Made by a program: the position numbers and the translations under genes. The notes beneath the pieces are model-generated. The model was given only the letters and a program-made list of their open reading frames with translations. It had not been told where the DNA came from and ran no database searches. A DNA stretch of 43,003 nt from Gemmatimonadota bacterium (GTDB taxonomy: Bacteria; Gemmatimonadota; Gemmatimonadetes; Longimicrobiales; Gaopeijiaceae), in NCBI GenBank assembly GCA_029863525.1, contig JAOTVL010000011.1, forward strand, positions 1 to 43,003. Reading direction: 5' to 3'. Positions 1 to 8,487 of this stretch are shown in pieces (the stretch's first letter is position 1; every line of letters begins with the position of its first letter).

Positions 1-463
1 CCACCATGAGTGCCTCAGTCGGGCAGACAACGACACAGGCGGGTTCGAGGCCGACGTCCAAGCGGTGGGCGCAGAAGTTGCACTTCTCGGCCGTTCCGTC
101 GTCCGGGTTGATGAAGATGGCGTCGTAGGGGCACGCCGCGATGCACGCTTTGCACCCGATGCAGATGGCCTTGTCGAAGTCGACGATTCCATCGGGCCGA
201 CGATGCATGGCCGCGGTCGGGCATGCCGTCGTGCACGGCGCGTCTTCGCACTGATTGCATCGCGTGACCTGAAACGACCGACGGGTCTGCGGGAAGTAGC
301 CAGTATCGACGTACTTCACGTACGTCCGCGTTACCGAGAGTGGGACCTCGTTTTCGGACTTGCAGGCGGTGGTGCACGCGTGGCATCCGATGCAGCGCGT
401 CTGATCCACGACCTTCGCCCAGAGCGGCTCGTTCGACATCGCCCGCGGTGTGGCCGTCAGCAT
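1..463 (-). CDS. 4Fe-4S polyferredoxin electron-transfer subunit (NrfC/PsrB/DmsB-like), runs off the window
   Basis: Reading down from 463, the protein carries clustered CxxCxxCxxxC motifs: CIGCHACTTAC near residue 24, CNQCEDAPCTTAC near 62, CIGCKACIAAC near 84, then a further CNFC...C...C group. This is the four-cluster layout of the iron-sulfur subunit that passes electrons between a molybdopterin catalytic subunit and a membrane quinone module. The ATG at 463 follows GAGG at a good distance and lies 8 bases after the stop of the previous gene; an in-frame ATG at 439 is an alternative. No export signal is seen. About 154 residues are visible and the C-terminus lies outside. The family call is secure; the catalytic partner is not visible, though it may lie just beyond the edge or be the Mo hydroxylase upstream. 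Confidence 0.9.
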   Translation of the reverse strand, partial: MLTATPRAMSNEPLWAKVVDQTRCIGCHACTTACKSENEVPLSVTRTYVKYVDTGYFPQTRRSFQVTRCNQCEDAPCTTACPTAAMHRRPDGIVDFDKAICIGCKACIAACPYDAIFINPDDGTAEKCNFCAHRLDVGLEPACVVVCPTEALMV

Positions 464-471
464 GTGCTCCC

Positions 472-2073
472 TCACCGCGTGGCGGCGTCGAGGAAGCCGT
501 CCCAGACCCATTCTCGCACGCTGGGCCCGTCTCCGGGCCCCGCACCGTCCGCGTCCAATCGACGCTCCAGCAAATCGACCACCTGATCGAGAAGAAGTTG
601 TGAGTCTGCATCGCGGCCCGACATACCCTGCCCAATCGCGGCAGCCCGACCCGTGCTGCCCGTCGGGTCGTACAAGATCAACCCCTCCGCCTCCACGAGC
701 GCGTTGTGGCTCTGGATCGCCGCGGTCGCGAGGTTCTCGACCCGGTCGAAATGCGCTTCGCGGAGCGGTGACGTTGCGACGAAGGCCGACATCGCCGTGG
801 CGAGCCAGGTCTCCCTTGCCTCACCTTCGACCACCGCATCGTCGAGCGCGGCCTCGTAGGCGGTACGGTAACGCTCGGTATCCGAGGCCCGAACGGCCCG
901 GATCGTGGCGATGTAGCTCTGCCAGACGTCCACGATTTCCGGATGGTCGGTCGGGAGCGCGAGGTACTGCCCTTCGGGCCATATGTCGGGGATGGGCCGA
1001 AGGTCACGCAGCAGGGCTTGCGTCGACGAGAGGTAGCGTTCTTGTGCTCTCTCCCGCACAGCCGCCACCGTGTTCGCGATGACCGGCTCCCTGACCGGAT
1101 CGGGGCGCGGCGACCCGACATCGATCGGATCGACCGGATCCGCCGGATCGTCGGATGTTCCTGAACGGTCGATCGTCACCTCGGGCGGGACGGCCAAGAC
1201 GCCGAACGCGGCGTAGCCGATCCATCCAAAAGCGGCGAGGAGCACGAGCCCGAAGAAGAGACGACCGAAGCCCGCCTTCTTCCTCGGTTTGGAGCGGCTC
1301 GGACGCGACGCGGCCGAATCCGACGTCGGCGGACGCGCAATCGGCGGACGCCCGGTCGGCGCGCGAGGAGTCGGCGGTCGACGAGTCGGCGCACTCGGCG
1401 TCGACGGGCGGGTCGGCGCGCGCGGCGGCTCGGTGGACGGCTTCGGGGTCGCGGGCTCGTCGACCGTCGGGCCCTTCTTCAGCATCTCGGTGAACGAGCC
1501 CGAGTCGATTCGAAAGCCCTGGAAGCCTTCGCTTCGGGTCAGTCCTCCGTCCGACTCGGACGCCCGCTCGGCCTTGAGCTTCTCCAGGAACGCCCTCTTG
1601 TCCTCCTCGGCGGAGACCTCGTCCGTCAGGACGAGATCGAGGCCGAGCTCGTCGGAAGCGGGGGTCGCGCTCCCATCGGCCGCGGCGGGGTCGGCGTCGA
1701 GCGTCCCGCTCGGGTCCGACTCGGTCGTCTTTCGAGGCGGAGCGAGGCTCAACCCCACCGGTTTGTCGGCCTCGCGGGTCGGGGCGTCTCCGCGGCTCTT
1801 GCCGCCGGCCGAAGCGGCACCCGACCCGGGATCGGCGGCCTCGTCAGGGCCCTGCGCCCGGTCTCCCCCCGGGGCAGCCTCCTCCTCCTCCTCGTATTGA
1901 ATGGCGAGGACGATCGGGTGGGTCCGAGCAGGCGCCCACGACCCGTCTTCCGCATCGTACACGAGATCGTCCAAGGAGAGGTCGCCAGAGCGTACGAATT
2001 CTTCGAAAGTGTCCTTCGAAGCAAACGACAGCTCGTGACCTGCGGACGTGCGTACGCGGAAACGAACCCTCAT
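472..2073 (-). CDS. GYF_2/DUF4339-like N-terminal domain protein with one membrane segment
   Basis: About 533 residues. The first 55 residues look like a GYF_2 (DUF4339)-type sensor fold, with the TFEEFVRSGDLSLDDLVYD stretch that such domains use ahead of a Trp-containing segment. An acidic, then Pro/Thr/Arg-rich disordered linker follows to about residue 270, then a basic patch and one hydrophobic helix (FGRLFFGLVLLAAFGWIGYA), then an extracytoplasmic helical region of about 220 residues without recognised motifs. The same frame extends upstream to a TTG at 2139; I prefer the ATG at 2073 because the domain begins there, though neither has a strong ribosome site. It is followed 8 bases later by the polyferredoxin gene, so it probably belongs to that operon as an envelope accessory protein. 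Function unknown. Confidence 0.75.
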   Translation of the reverse strand: MRVRFRVRTSAGHELSFASKDTFEEFVRSGDLSLDDLVYDAEDGSWAPARTHPIVLAIQYEEEEEAAPGGDRAQGPDEAADPGSGAASAGGKSRGDAPTREADKPVGLSLAPPRKTTESDPSGTLDADPAAADGSATPASDELGLDLVLTDEVSAEEDKRAFLEKLKAERASESDGGLTRSEGFQGFRIDSGSFTEMLKKGPTVDEPATPKPSTEPPRAPTRPSTPSAPTRRPPTPRAPTGRPPIARPPTSDSAASRPSRSKPRKKAGFGRLFFGLVLLAAFGWIGYAAFGVLAVPPEVTIDRSGTSDDPADPVDPIDVGSPRPDPVREPVIANTVAAVRERAQERYLSSTQALLRDLRPIPDIWPEGQYLALPTDHPEIVDVWQSYIATIRAVRASDTERYRTAYEAALDDAVVEGEARETWLATAMSAFVATSPLREAHFDRVENLATAAIQSHNALVEAEGLILYDPTGSTGRAAAIGQGMSGRDADSQLLLDQVVDLLERRLDADGAGPGDGPSVREWVWDGFLDAATR

Positions 2074-2163
2074 GGCGCCCCAGGCCCCCCCCCAGTCGAT
2101 CGGGTGCCGATCAAACGGCTGCTTGTCGGCGCCCGACAAGCTAGAGGTCGCGGGACGCCGTGA

Positions 2164-2652
2164 TCAAGTATGGTCGACAAGGGCCTTTTCACTCTCGATC
2201 TCCGCGAGTACCGCATCGACTTGGTCGCCGAGGCCCGAACTGAACAGGTGGCGGTGCTGTCGGAACCATTCGGCCCAGGACTCCGTCGTCAAGCCGTCTT
2301 TGAGCGTCGCCCGATATGACTCCCACATCTGTCTGTCGAGCGTCCCGACGCGGTGCGCGTACTGCATGTTACCGAAGTGACGGAAGACCGCGGTCATATA
2401 CGAGTCCCAGCGAACCCGCTCGGCACCCGTGAGGGACCCAGGATCCCGTTCGGCTCGGGCAAGGAACTCGGCGAATTCACTATCGCGGAAGGCGTGCTCC
2501 AAGAGTCGAATGCTGTTCTCGACCATCGAGTTGTATGACGCGGCCCGAACCGATGCGGTGTTGTGGATCATCTGACGGGCGAGGTACACGAGCGAAACCA
2601 CGACCCCGATGGCTCCTACGAATTCTCCGATGTTGCCCAGAGCTTGGAGCAC
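2164..2652 (-). CDS. Small membrane-anchored protein of unknown function
   Basis: 162 residues starting at a GTG preceded by GAGGG at 7 bases. One N-terminal hydrophobic helix (IGEFVGAIGVVVSLVYLARQ) is followed by a soluble helical domain rich in Arg, Glu and Trp (for example VRWDSYMTAVFRHFGNMQYA). This resembles a widespread uncharacterised bacterial family with the same N-terminal helix followed by a NTASVRAASYNSM-like segment; I cannot name a catalytic motif. It starts 3 bases after the stop of the gene at 2656-3024, so the two are very likely co-translated. The context is a run of electron-transfer and envelope genes. Confidence 0.75.
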   Translation of the reverse strand: MLQALGNIGEFVGAIGVVVSLVYLARQMIHNTASVRAASYNSMVENSIRLLEHAFRDSEFAEFLARAERDPGSLTGAERVRWDSYMTAVFRHFGNMQYAHRVGTLDRQMWESYRATLKDGLTTESWAEWFRQHRHLFSSGLGDQVDAVLAEIESEKALVDHT

Positions 2653-2655
2653 GGA

Positions 2656-3024
2656 TCAACCCTCGCCCATGGATGGACCCGACTCGTTGGCGTCGGGGGG
2701 TGTCTCCATCTCGGAGAGGAACTTCACGTACGTCGCGAGTCGGCCCCCTTCGGTGTCGGCCCGGGCGCGCCGATAGGTTCGCAGGCGAAGCGCGTGGTCG
2801 ATCGACGAGGTCACCAGCAGAAGAAACGCCATGGGAACGGCCCATCGCTCCAACGGAGTCCCGCTGAACGGACCCGGCAGGATCATCAGCGCGAGAGCGA
2901 CCGCGGCGACCATCTCCAAGAGGGCGAGGGGGGCGTACCCGAGCCCGACCCGACCGGTGGAGCGCAGCTTCAGGCCGCCCGAGAGAGCGACGATCGCCGC
3001 CGTCACGAAGAGAAGGAACGTCAT
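2656..3024 (-). CDS. Small polytopic membrane protein
   Basis: About 122 residues with at least three hydrophobic segments: residues 1-17 (TFLLFVTAAIVALSGGL), about 33-51 (LALLEMVAAVALALMILPG) and about 64-77 (VPMAFLLLVTSS). The C-terminal 45 residues are hydrophilic and end in an acidic, Gly/Pro-rich tail. The ATG at 3024 has no clear ribosome site and a TTG two codons upstream could also serve. The gene sits between a helical protein and the GTG-started small membrane protein with almost no spacing, so it is an operon member. No family recognised. Confidence 0.7.
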   Translation of the reverse strand: MTFLLFVTAAIVALSGGLKLRSTGRVGLGYAPLALLEMVAAVALALMILPGPFSGTPLERWAVPMAFLLLVTSSIDHALRLRTYRRARADTEGGRLATYVKFLSEMETPPDANESGPSMGEG

Positions 3025-3068
3025 CGACAAATGTGGGAGCGTTCGGTCATCGCGGAGTGTGTGCGCGT

Positions 3069-3461
3069 TCAGTCGTCGAGCAGATCGTCGACGAGGAACA
3101 AGTCGGTGAGGAGGGCGCGCAGGTGGATGTTCGCATTCAGGTTGTCGATGAGCTGCGAGCTGATTCCGGGCCGAGCGGAGACCAGGCGGACGGCCGCCAA
3201 TGCCGACGAAGCGTCGCTTCTGACCACGGAGACCATGTCGGCCCACGAGTCGGCGGGCGTCCGGCCCGAGGCGTTCGCGTCCACGCCATCGGCGAGGCCG
3301 ACCAGCGCCGCCTCGAGCTTCCCGAGGAAGTCTCGTAACTGAGCCCCCGCCTTTGCCCCCTCGTCGGTGGTGAGTCCCTGTGCGGCGTACGCCAGGAAGA
3401 ACTCGTAACTCGACTCGATTGCTTCGATTCGGGCCTGTAGGTCTTCGCGAGCAGGAGACAC
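3069..3461 (-). CDS. Small all-helical protein of unknown function, first gene of the second minus-strand operon
   Basis: 130 residues from a GTG at 3461, chosen because CGGAG lies 5-6 bases upstream and upstream sequence in this frame is not protein-like. The protein is predicted helical throughout (LQARIEAIESSYEFFLAYAA; AGAQLRDFLGKLEAALVGL) with no cysteines and no signal peptide. Size and position next to molybdoenzyme genes would fit an assembly chaperone, but it lacks recognisable TorD/NarJ motifs, so that role is only a guess. It lies just downstream of a strong hairpin after the cytochrome b gene, suggesting a new transcription unit begins here. Confidence 0.65.
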   Translation of the reverse strand: MSPAREDLQARIEAIESSYEFFLAYAAQGLTTDEGAKAGAQLRDFLGKLEAALVGLADGVDANASGRTPADSWADMVSVVRSDASSALAAVRLVSARPGISSQLIDNLNANIHLRALLTDLFLVDDLLDD

Positions 3462-3511
3462 GGCGACTCCGATGGGTCGGTGAACGTCGGCTGAAAAGGT
3501 ACACAAGTACG

Positions 3512-3543
3512 AAGGGTCGGGCGCCCGTGGGGGCCCGACCCTT
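3512..3543 (-). terminator. Strong GC-rich hairpin after the cytochrome b gene
   Basis: A perfect 11-base inverted repeat (AAGGGTCGGGC / GCCCGACCCTT) with a 10-base loop lies between the cytochrome b stop at 3563 and the GTG at 3461. It is not followed by a clean T-run, so it may attenuate rather than fully terminate. It marks the likely boundary between the Mo-hydroxylase operon and the downstream run. Confidence 0.6.
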
Positions 3544-3562
3544 GCGAGCTCGAACGGCGCGG

Positions 3563-4447
3563 TCAGTCCTCGCGCGGCGCGCTCACGGCGGCGTCGGCCA
3601 GTGCGCCGGATCTCCCGCCTCCCGACTCGACGGACGCGCCCGACGATCCGCCGACCTTCCACTTCTCGGGATCGAAGTGCTCGAGGTAGTCGTCCCGGTC
3701 GATCCAGCCTCGAATCATCGACCACGTGAGCCACCGCTTCTCCGGGCGGACCGCGAAATAGATGTGGGCGGCGACCAGCAGGATGAGGGCCACCCCGGAC
3801 AAGCCGTGGACCACGTACATCACGCCCCACGCGGCGTCGCCCAGCAGGTACGGATTCCGCGTCCAGAACGGTGTGTCGATGCGGACCATCATCAACACCC
3901 CGGTGACGATCGCCGCGAGGGTGACGACCACGATCGCATGGTGGTACAGGCGATGATCGAACGGATACTTGCCGGCCTTCGGGGGCGGCGGCGCTTTCGA
4001 CGACAGGACGTGCTTGAGGTGCGCCCTCCCCTCGCCGACGTCGACCTTGAACATCGACCAGAAGTCCTGCCACCCGACCGCGTGGATCACATGATAGACC
4101 ACCGTTGCGATGAGGAGGACACCGGCCATCCAGTGGATCTGGACCCACGGGAACTGCCACCCCATGACCGGTCCGAATGCGGTCACGAGCAGCGCGAGCA
4201 TCGAAACCGACATGGTCCAGTGAAAGACGCGCGACGCGAGCGAATGTCGTTCGATCTTCTCCGGGATCCCCGGCGGCACCGTCGCGGGCGCGGCATGCTC
4301 CTCGGCGGGTCGCGTCTTGATCCAGATGGCGTGACCGACCAGGAACAGCGCCGCACCGATCACGGCCGCCCACATGAGGTCCCAGGAGACCCCGATCAGG
4401 ACCTCCTGGCCCCAGGGGTTCTCCGCACTGCGCCAGAGCCGCTGCAT
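3563..4447 (-). CDS. Cytochrome b membrane subunit, formate dehydrogenase gamma / Ni,Fe-hydrogenase b-type
   Basis: 294 residues. Hydrophobic helices lie near residues 22-42, 75-96, 103-124, 168-188 and 205-232. Histidines in the expected haem-ligand settings are visible: H76 in RVFHWTMS, H105 in VQIHWMAG, H119/H122, H169/H170 and H214/H228. This matches the diheme cytochrome b family (PF01292-like) that hands electrons from a periplasmic or cytoplasmic dehydrogenase to the quinone pool. A charged, Gly/Ser-rich C-terminal tail follows. The ATG overlaps the stop of the FAD-subunit gene (TGATG), so translation is coupled. This implies the upstream Mo hydroxylase is membrane-tethered and feeds quinone, which is not the usual partner of that enzyme family. 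Confidence 0.9.
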   Translation of the reverse strand: MQRLWRSAENPWGQEVLIGVSWDLMWAAVIGAALFLVGHAIWIKTRPAEEHAAPATVPPGIPEKIERHSLASRVFHWTMSVSMLALLVTAFGPVMGWQFPWVQIHWMAGVLLIATVVYHVIHAVGWQDFWSMFKVDVGEGRAHLKHVLSSKAPPPPKAGKYPFDHRLYHHAIVVVTLAAIVTGVLMMVRIDTPFWTRNPYLLGDAAWGVMYVVHGLSGVALILLVAAHIYFAVRPEKRWLTWSMIRGWIDRDDYLEHFDPEKWKVGGSSGASVESGGGRSGALADAAVSAPRED

Positions 4448-5445
4448 CAGGCTACGCTCCTTACGGCACGGCGGACCAGATTCCGCATCATCGGGATCTT
4501 GTAGTCGTTGTGACGAAGCGCTTGCGCTCCACGGATCGCGATCTCGCCCGCGGCTTGCGCGGTGGCCTCGTCGCCGGTCGAGCCAACGATCCGCCTCTCG
4601 ACCGCCTCGAGCCGCACGGGGTACGGTGCGACGCCGTTCACGGCGATCCTGGCCTCCTGAATCGTGTTGCCGGACTTCCTGAATGCCGCGGCGACGCTCA
4701 CGAGTTGGAAGTCCCACGAGCCGCGGTCGCGCACCTTCTCGTAATAGAAGTCCGCGTCGGCCCACGTGGCCGGAATCTGAATTCGCGTAAGGAGGTCACG
4801 CGGCCCCATGACCGTCATCCGCGTAATGTCGATCGACGGCCCGATGAAAAAGTCTTCCGCGTCGAAGACGCGTGGGCCACCGGAGTTCTCCACGATCATT
4901 TTCGCGTCCACGGCGATGAGGGCGGGCGCTGTATCCGACGGGTTCACCGCCACGCATCGGCTGCGACCCATGATGCAGTGCTCGCGATTCATCGCCTGCG
5001 GGGCTGCCGCGTAGCAGGTATTTCCACCTGCACGGTAGCAGGGCCAGCCGCTGCGGTAATACCAGCAGCGCGTGTCCTGGCTCACGTTTCCGCCGATCGT
5101 CCCCTGATTACGGATCTGGGGCGTCGCGACGTGATGCGCCGCGTCCGCGACGATCGAGAACCTCGAGCGGATCCGTTCGTCCCTTTCGATGGCGGTCAGC
5201 GACGTCATGGCCCCGATCTCGACACCGTTCGCCACCTCGCGGATGCCCTTCAGCTCCTCGATCCCACCGAGGTCGATGACAGCCGAGGGCCGCTTGATAC
5301 GGTCCTTGAACCAGTCGAAGGAGTCGAGGCCTCCAGCGAGCACCCACCCCTCTTCGCGGTGCTCGTCCATCAGGTCGAGCGCCGCCTCCACGGACGTCGG
5401 CTGCAGGAGCTCGAACGCCGGGATCATATCTCTGATCTTCGCCAT
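4447..5445 (-). CDS. FAD- and [4Fe-4S]-binding subunit of a xanthine dehydrogenase-family enzyme
   Basis: 332 residues of the CO dehydrogenase medium-subunit/FAD family. FAD-binding segments LAGGLDSF (about 37-44) and QGTIGGNVS (114-122) are present. Between them and the C-terminal domain lie four cysteines, C127, C136, C144 and C157, set as in the extra [4Fe-4S] insertion of PaoB/YagS and 4-hydroxybenzoyl-CoA reductase beta subunits. Family members of this branch act as electron conduits between 2Fe-2S clusters and FAD. The start is preceded by AGGAGA at good distance, 10 bases after the Mo-subunit stop. Resemblance is closer to the PaoB/YagS branch than to CoxM. Confidence 0.93.
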   Translation of the reverse strand: MAKIRDMIPAFELLQPTSVEAALDLMDEHREEGWVLAGGLDSFDWFKDRIKRPSAVIDLGGIEELKGIREVANGVEIGAMTSLTAIERDERIRSRFSIVADAAHHVATPQIRNQGTIGGNVSQDTRCWYYRSGWPCYRAGGNTCYAAAPQAMNREHCIMGRSRCVAVNPSDTAPALIAVDAKMIVENSGGPRVFDAEDFFIGPSIDITRMTVMGPRDLLTRIQIPATWADADFYYEKVRDRGSWDFQLVSVAAAFRKSGNTIQEARIAVNGVAPYPVRLEAVERRIVGSTGDEATAQAAGEIAIRGAQALRHNDYKIPMMRNLVRRAVRSVA

Positions 5446-5455
5446 GTCTCTTCTC

Positions 5456-7843
5456 CTACCCGACGTGTTGGTCGAGGCGTCCGAACGGCAGCGGGCGACC
5501 CTCGAGCTCCGCGAGGATGATGTCCGGTGTGAGCGGGGTACGGCACAGGCATTTGCCACCCATCGCGTCCGCGACGGCGCACGTAAGCGCCGCCGCGCCC
5601 GCGCCGACCGGCGGTTCACCGATCCCTTTCGCACCGACGGGGGTCTGCGGATCGGCGATTCCGACCGACCCCCAACGGAGGTTGGCCGGCACGTCGAGCA
5701 TTCCAGGCGGGCGGGCCGTGTAGAGGCGATTGGCGAACGGGACACCCCACTTCGGGTCGAAGACCCAACGCTGCGTCATCGCCATCCCCATCCCCTGGAT
5801 ACTCCCGCCCAGGACCTGGGCGCCGAGCGATCTCGGGTGGAGCACGGTGCCACAGTCGGTCACACCCAGGTACTCCTTGAGCTCGACGGCGCCAGTCTCC
5901 ACGTCGAGCTCGACGACCGCGAAGCCGGCGACCCACGAATAAATCGAGCCCTCGCCGCCGTAGTTGTCACGGGCGATGCCCAAGAGTCCCTGGCCCACCA
6001 ACATCTGCGCGGCCGGGACCGTCTGCTCGTGGATGTCCTCGGGGAGGACATGACCGTCGTACTCACCGCCCATCGCGATCGCCCGCTGGGCAACTTGACC
6101 GAACGTCATCGAACCACCCGGCCCGCTGACCCGCCCGTTGTCGACCCGATAGGCGGCAGCCGATCCGCCGAGCGTCGCCGCGGCAACCTCCCGGACCTTC
6201 CGGAGCGCGTCCATGCCCGCCGCGTGGTTTGCACGGGTGTGGGCATGCGTCGTCTGGCTTCCCGCCTGGACGGTGCTGCGGGGCAGCCCCTTCGACGTGT
6301 CACCCCAAACGATGACAACGTCGTCCCACGAGAGCCCGAGCAACTCGGCCGCCGGACGCGCGGTGTCCGCAATCGAGTGCGTGCCCAGGTTTCCGATCCC
6401 CTGGTGCACGTAGAGCTTCCCGTCGGGACGGATCACCATCATCCCGTCCCGGTCACGGGACCCGGCCGTGTACGGCGAGAGCCCGATACCGATGCCGGTG
6501 ACCTTGGTCCCGTTGCGCTGGCCCGAAAGCGCCGACTTGGCTTCCCAATCGAACATCTCCGCGCCCAGCTCGAGCGCCTCGCGCGCGTGCACACTGGTCA
6601 GCGTGGTGCCCCGCGGCCCGAACGCCACGTCGGGTCCGGGGGCGTTGAGCATATGGATTTCGTATCTGTCGATCCCGAGCTCGCGAGCCGCCTTCTCGAG
6701 GATCGGCTCCATCATCGAGATGATCTGCGCACCGCCAGGTCCCCTCTGCGCGGCCTTGGGCGGCGTGTTCGTGTACACCGGCACGCCGCGGAAGCGCATG
6801 TTCCCGGGCGTGTACGTCAGGTCGGCAATCATGCCGGCCGTGTTGAAGTCACTCGCACCGTAAGGACCGCTCTCCTGCACGATGATGAGGTCGATGGCGT
6901 TGCACTTCCCGTTTCCGAGGAAGCCCATGCGCAGCCAACTCTGGAAGCCGGGGCGCGCCCGGCCGATGTAGTTTTCCTCGTAGCGCGTGATTCGGAGCAT
7001 GACCGGGCGCCCGATCTTGCGCGAGAAGAGCGCGGGCACCTGCATGATCGTGGTCCCGGAGATCTTCGACCCGAAGCCACCTCCGCAATACTCCGAAACG
7101 AAGGTGATGTCCTCCGGATCCATCTCCAGCGCGCCGGCCAGCGCGAACTTGGTGGCCTGAGTGCTCTGCGTCGAGACGAACGCGTACAGTCGGTCGTTCT
7201 CCCAGTACGCCATGTTCGTACGGGGCTCCATCGGGTGATGGGTGAGCGACTGGTGGACGATCGTCTCCTCGAGGATCAGCTCGGACTCGGCGAAAGCCGC
7301 CTCGACGTCGCCCTTCGACCATTCGACCGGGCACTCCGGGTCGGGGAACTCGCCGCGATCGATCGCCGCGAAGTCGGCGGCGGTCCATTTGTATTCGCTC
7401 CAGCCCTCCTGCCCGTACTGGTTGCCCTCCACGTACGCGTTCGGACTGCCAGGACGAAGGCTCTCCAGGGGATCGATGGCGAACGGCAGTGGCTCGAAGT
7501 CGACGCGAATCGCCTCGATCGCCGCCGCGGCGGTCTCTTCATCCACCGCGGCCACCGCGAGAATCGGCTCACCCTCGTAGCGAGGATGGTTGGTGAGCGC
7601 CGCCTCGCGCGGGCCCTCCCTCGACGGCACTTCGTCGGCGGTGAGGATGTCGATCACGCCCGGCATGGCCAGCGCACGACTCGCATCGATGTCGCGCACA
7701 CGCGCGTGCGGCATCGGGCTCAGGAGGAGCTTGGCGAACACCATGCCGGGAGCTCGGAAGTCCTCCGCATACTTGGCTCGCCCCGTGATCTTCGCGTGAA
7801 GATCCGGAGGCGCGATATCGGTCCCGATCAGCTTTTCGGCCAT
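5456..7843 (-). CDS. Molybdopterin-binding catalytic subunit of a xanthine dehydrogenase-family hydroxylase/aldehyde oxidoreductase
   Basis: 795 residues, the usual length for a separate Mo subunit. The N-terminal hammerhead domain (ITGRAKYAEDFRAPGMVFAK) is followed by two Mo-cofactor-binding domains, with GGGFGSK near residue 253. The essential general-base glutamate is E743 in AKGIGEPPVGAGA. The active-site loop reads PPKAAQRGPGGAQ, not the AYxCSFR loop of aerobic CO dehydrogenase, so CO oxidation is unlikely; an aldehyde or N-heterocycle is more plausible, but the substrate cannot be read from sequence. It lacks its own signal peptide and would be exported with the Tat-signal-bearing Fe-S subunit encoded 11 bases upstream, as known for PaoABC. 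Confidence 0.95.
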   Translation of the reverse strand: MAEKLIGTDIAPPDLHAKITGRAKYAEDFRAPGMVFAKLLLSPMPHARVRDIDASRALAMPGVIDILTADEVPSREGPREAALTNHPRYEGEPILAVAAVDEETAAAAIEAIRVDFEPLPFAIDPLESLRPGSPNAYVEGNQYGQEGWSEYKWTAADFAAIDRGEFPDPECPVEWSKGDVEAAFAESELILEETIVHQSLTHHPMEPRTNMAYWENDRLYAFVSTQSTQATKFALAGALEMDPEDITFVSEYCGGGFGSKISGTTIMQVPALFSRKIGRPVMLRITRYEENYIGRARPGFQSWLRMGFLGNGKCNAIDLIIVQESGPYGASDFNTAGMIADLTYTPGNMRFRGVPVYTNTPPKAAQRGPGGAQIISMMEPILEKAARELGIDRYEIHMLNAPGPDVAFGPRGTTLTSVHAREALELGAEMFDWEAKSALSGQRNGTKVTGIGIGLSPYTAGSRDRDGMMVIRPDGKLYVHQGIGNLGTHSIADTARPAAELLGLSWDDVVIVWGDTSKGLPRSTVQAGSQTTHAHTRANHAAGMDALRKVREVAAATLGGSAAAYRVDNGRVSGPGGSMTFGQVAQRAIAMGGEYDGHVLPEDIHEQTVPAAQMLVGQGLLGIARDNYGGEGSIYSWVAGFAVVELDVETGAVELKEYLGVTDCGTVLHPRSLGAQVLGGSIQGMGMAMTQRWVFDPKWGVPFANRLYTARPPGMLDVPANLRWGSVGIADPQTPVGAKGIGEPPVGAGAAALTCAVADAMGGKCLCRTPLTPDIILAELEGRPLPFGRLDQHVG

Positions 7844-7854
7844 GATCTGCCTCG

Positions 7855-8487
7855 CTAGACGCTACGATGGAGCTCGGCAGCTCGCATCGCGCAGTTGAGG
7901 ATCTTCTCGTAGTCGGCGCACCGGCAGAGGTTGCCGGACAAGGCGACCGCAGCCTCTTCGCGCGTGGGGTTCGGATTCGTGTCGAGCATCGACGTCATGC
8001 TCATGATGAATCCGGGGGCGCAGAAGGCACATTGGAACCCGCCCTCGTCCATGACCGCCTTTTGGACCACGCTGAGCTCGCCCGTGTCGGGATTCTCGAG
8101 GCCCTCGATCGTGGTGACAGCGCGGCCCCGGACCTGGTGGGTCAGCATGGAGCAGGCGTACTGATTGACGCCGTCGACGAGCACCGTGCATGCCCCGCAC
8201 TCTGCCCGATCGCAGCCGAGCTTGGTGCCGGTCAGCCCCAGCTTGTAGCGGAGGGTCATGGCCAGCGTTTCGTGGGGCAGGACGTCGACCCGACGGTCCT
8301 GGCCGTTGATGCTCAGCGTGATGAGCCGCTCGGTCGCCGTCTGATACGTCGCGGCCCCGAGGAGGCTCGTTCCGCGAAATAGGTAGCCCGCCGAGGAGAC
8401 CGTGGCCCCCGTCGCGATGACTCCCTTGATGAAGGTGCGCCGCGTAAACTCCTTCGGTTGCGCACCGGCCAGCTCTGTCTGACTCAT
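7855..8487 (-). CDS. Tat-exported 2Fe-2S subunit of the Mo hydroxylase
   Basis: 210 residues. A twin-arginine signal (RRTFIKGVIATGA, residues 16-28) precedes a plant-type ferredoxin domain with C92, C97, C100 and C112, then the helical second cluster domain with C153-x2-C156 and C188-R-C190. This is the complete two-cluster small subunit of the xanthine dehydrogenase family. The start at 8487 is supported by CAGGAG 7 bases upstream; the frame stays open further upstream but that extension is not protein-like. It is the promoter-proximal gene of the operon (Fe-S, Mo, FAD, cytochrome b). The Tat signal implies the folded complex works outside the cytoplasmic membrane. Confidence 0.94.
   Translation of the reverse strand: MSQTELAGAQPKEFTRRTFIKGVIATGATVSSAGYLFRGTSLLGAATYQTATERLITLSINGQDRRVDVLPHETLAMTLRYKLGLTGTKLGCDRAECGACTVLVDGVNQYACSMLTHQVRGRAVTTIEGLENPDTGELSVVQKAVMDEGGFQCAFCAPGFIMSMTSMLDTNPNPTREEAAVALSGNLCRCADYEKILNCAMRAAELHRSV

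Noticed and set aside
15-635. Open frame on the minus strand covering the polyferredoxin region
   Set aside because: It is a shadow frame; the true frame holds all the cysteine motifs.
5456-7843. Aerobic carbon monoxide dehydrogenase large subunit
   Set aside because: The active-site loop is PPKAAQRGPGGAQ and not the AYxCSFR loop of form I CO dehydrogenase.
5189-7858. Very long plus-strand open frame of 889 codons opposite the Mo-subunit gene
   Set aside because: Composition is Arg/His-rich antisense translation of a high-GC gene with no domain signal.
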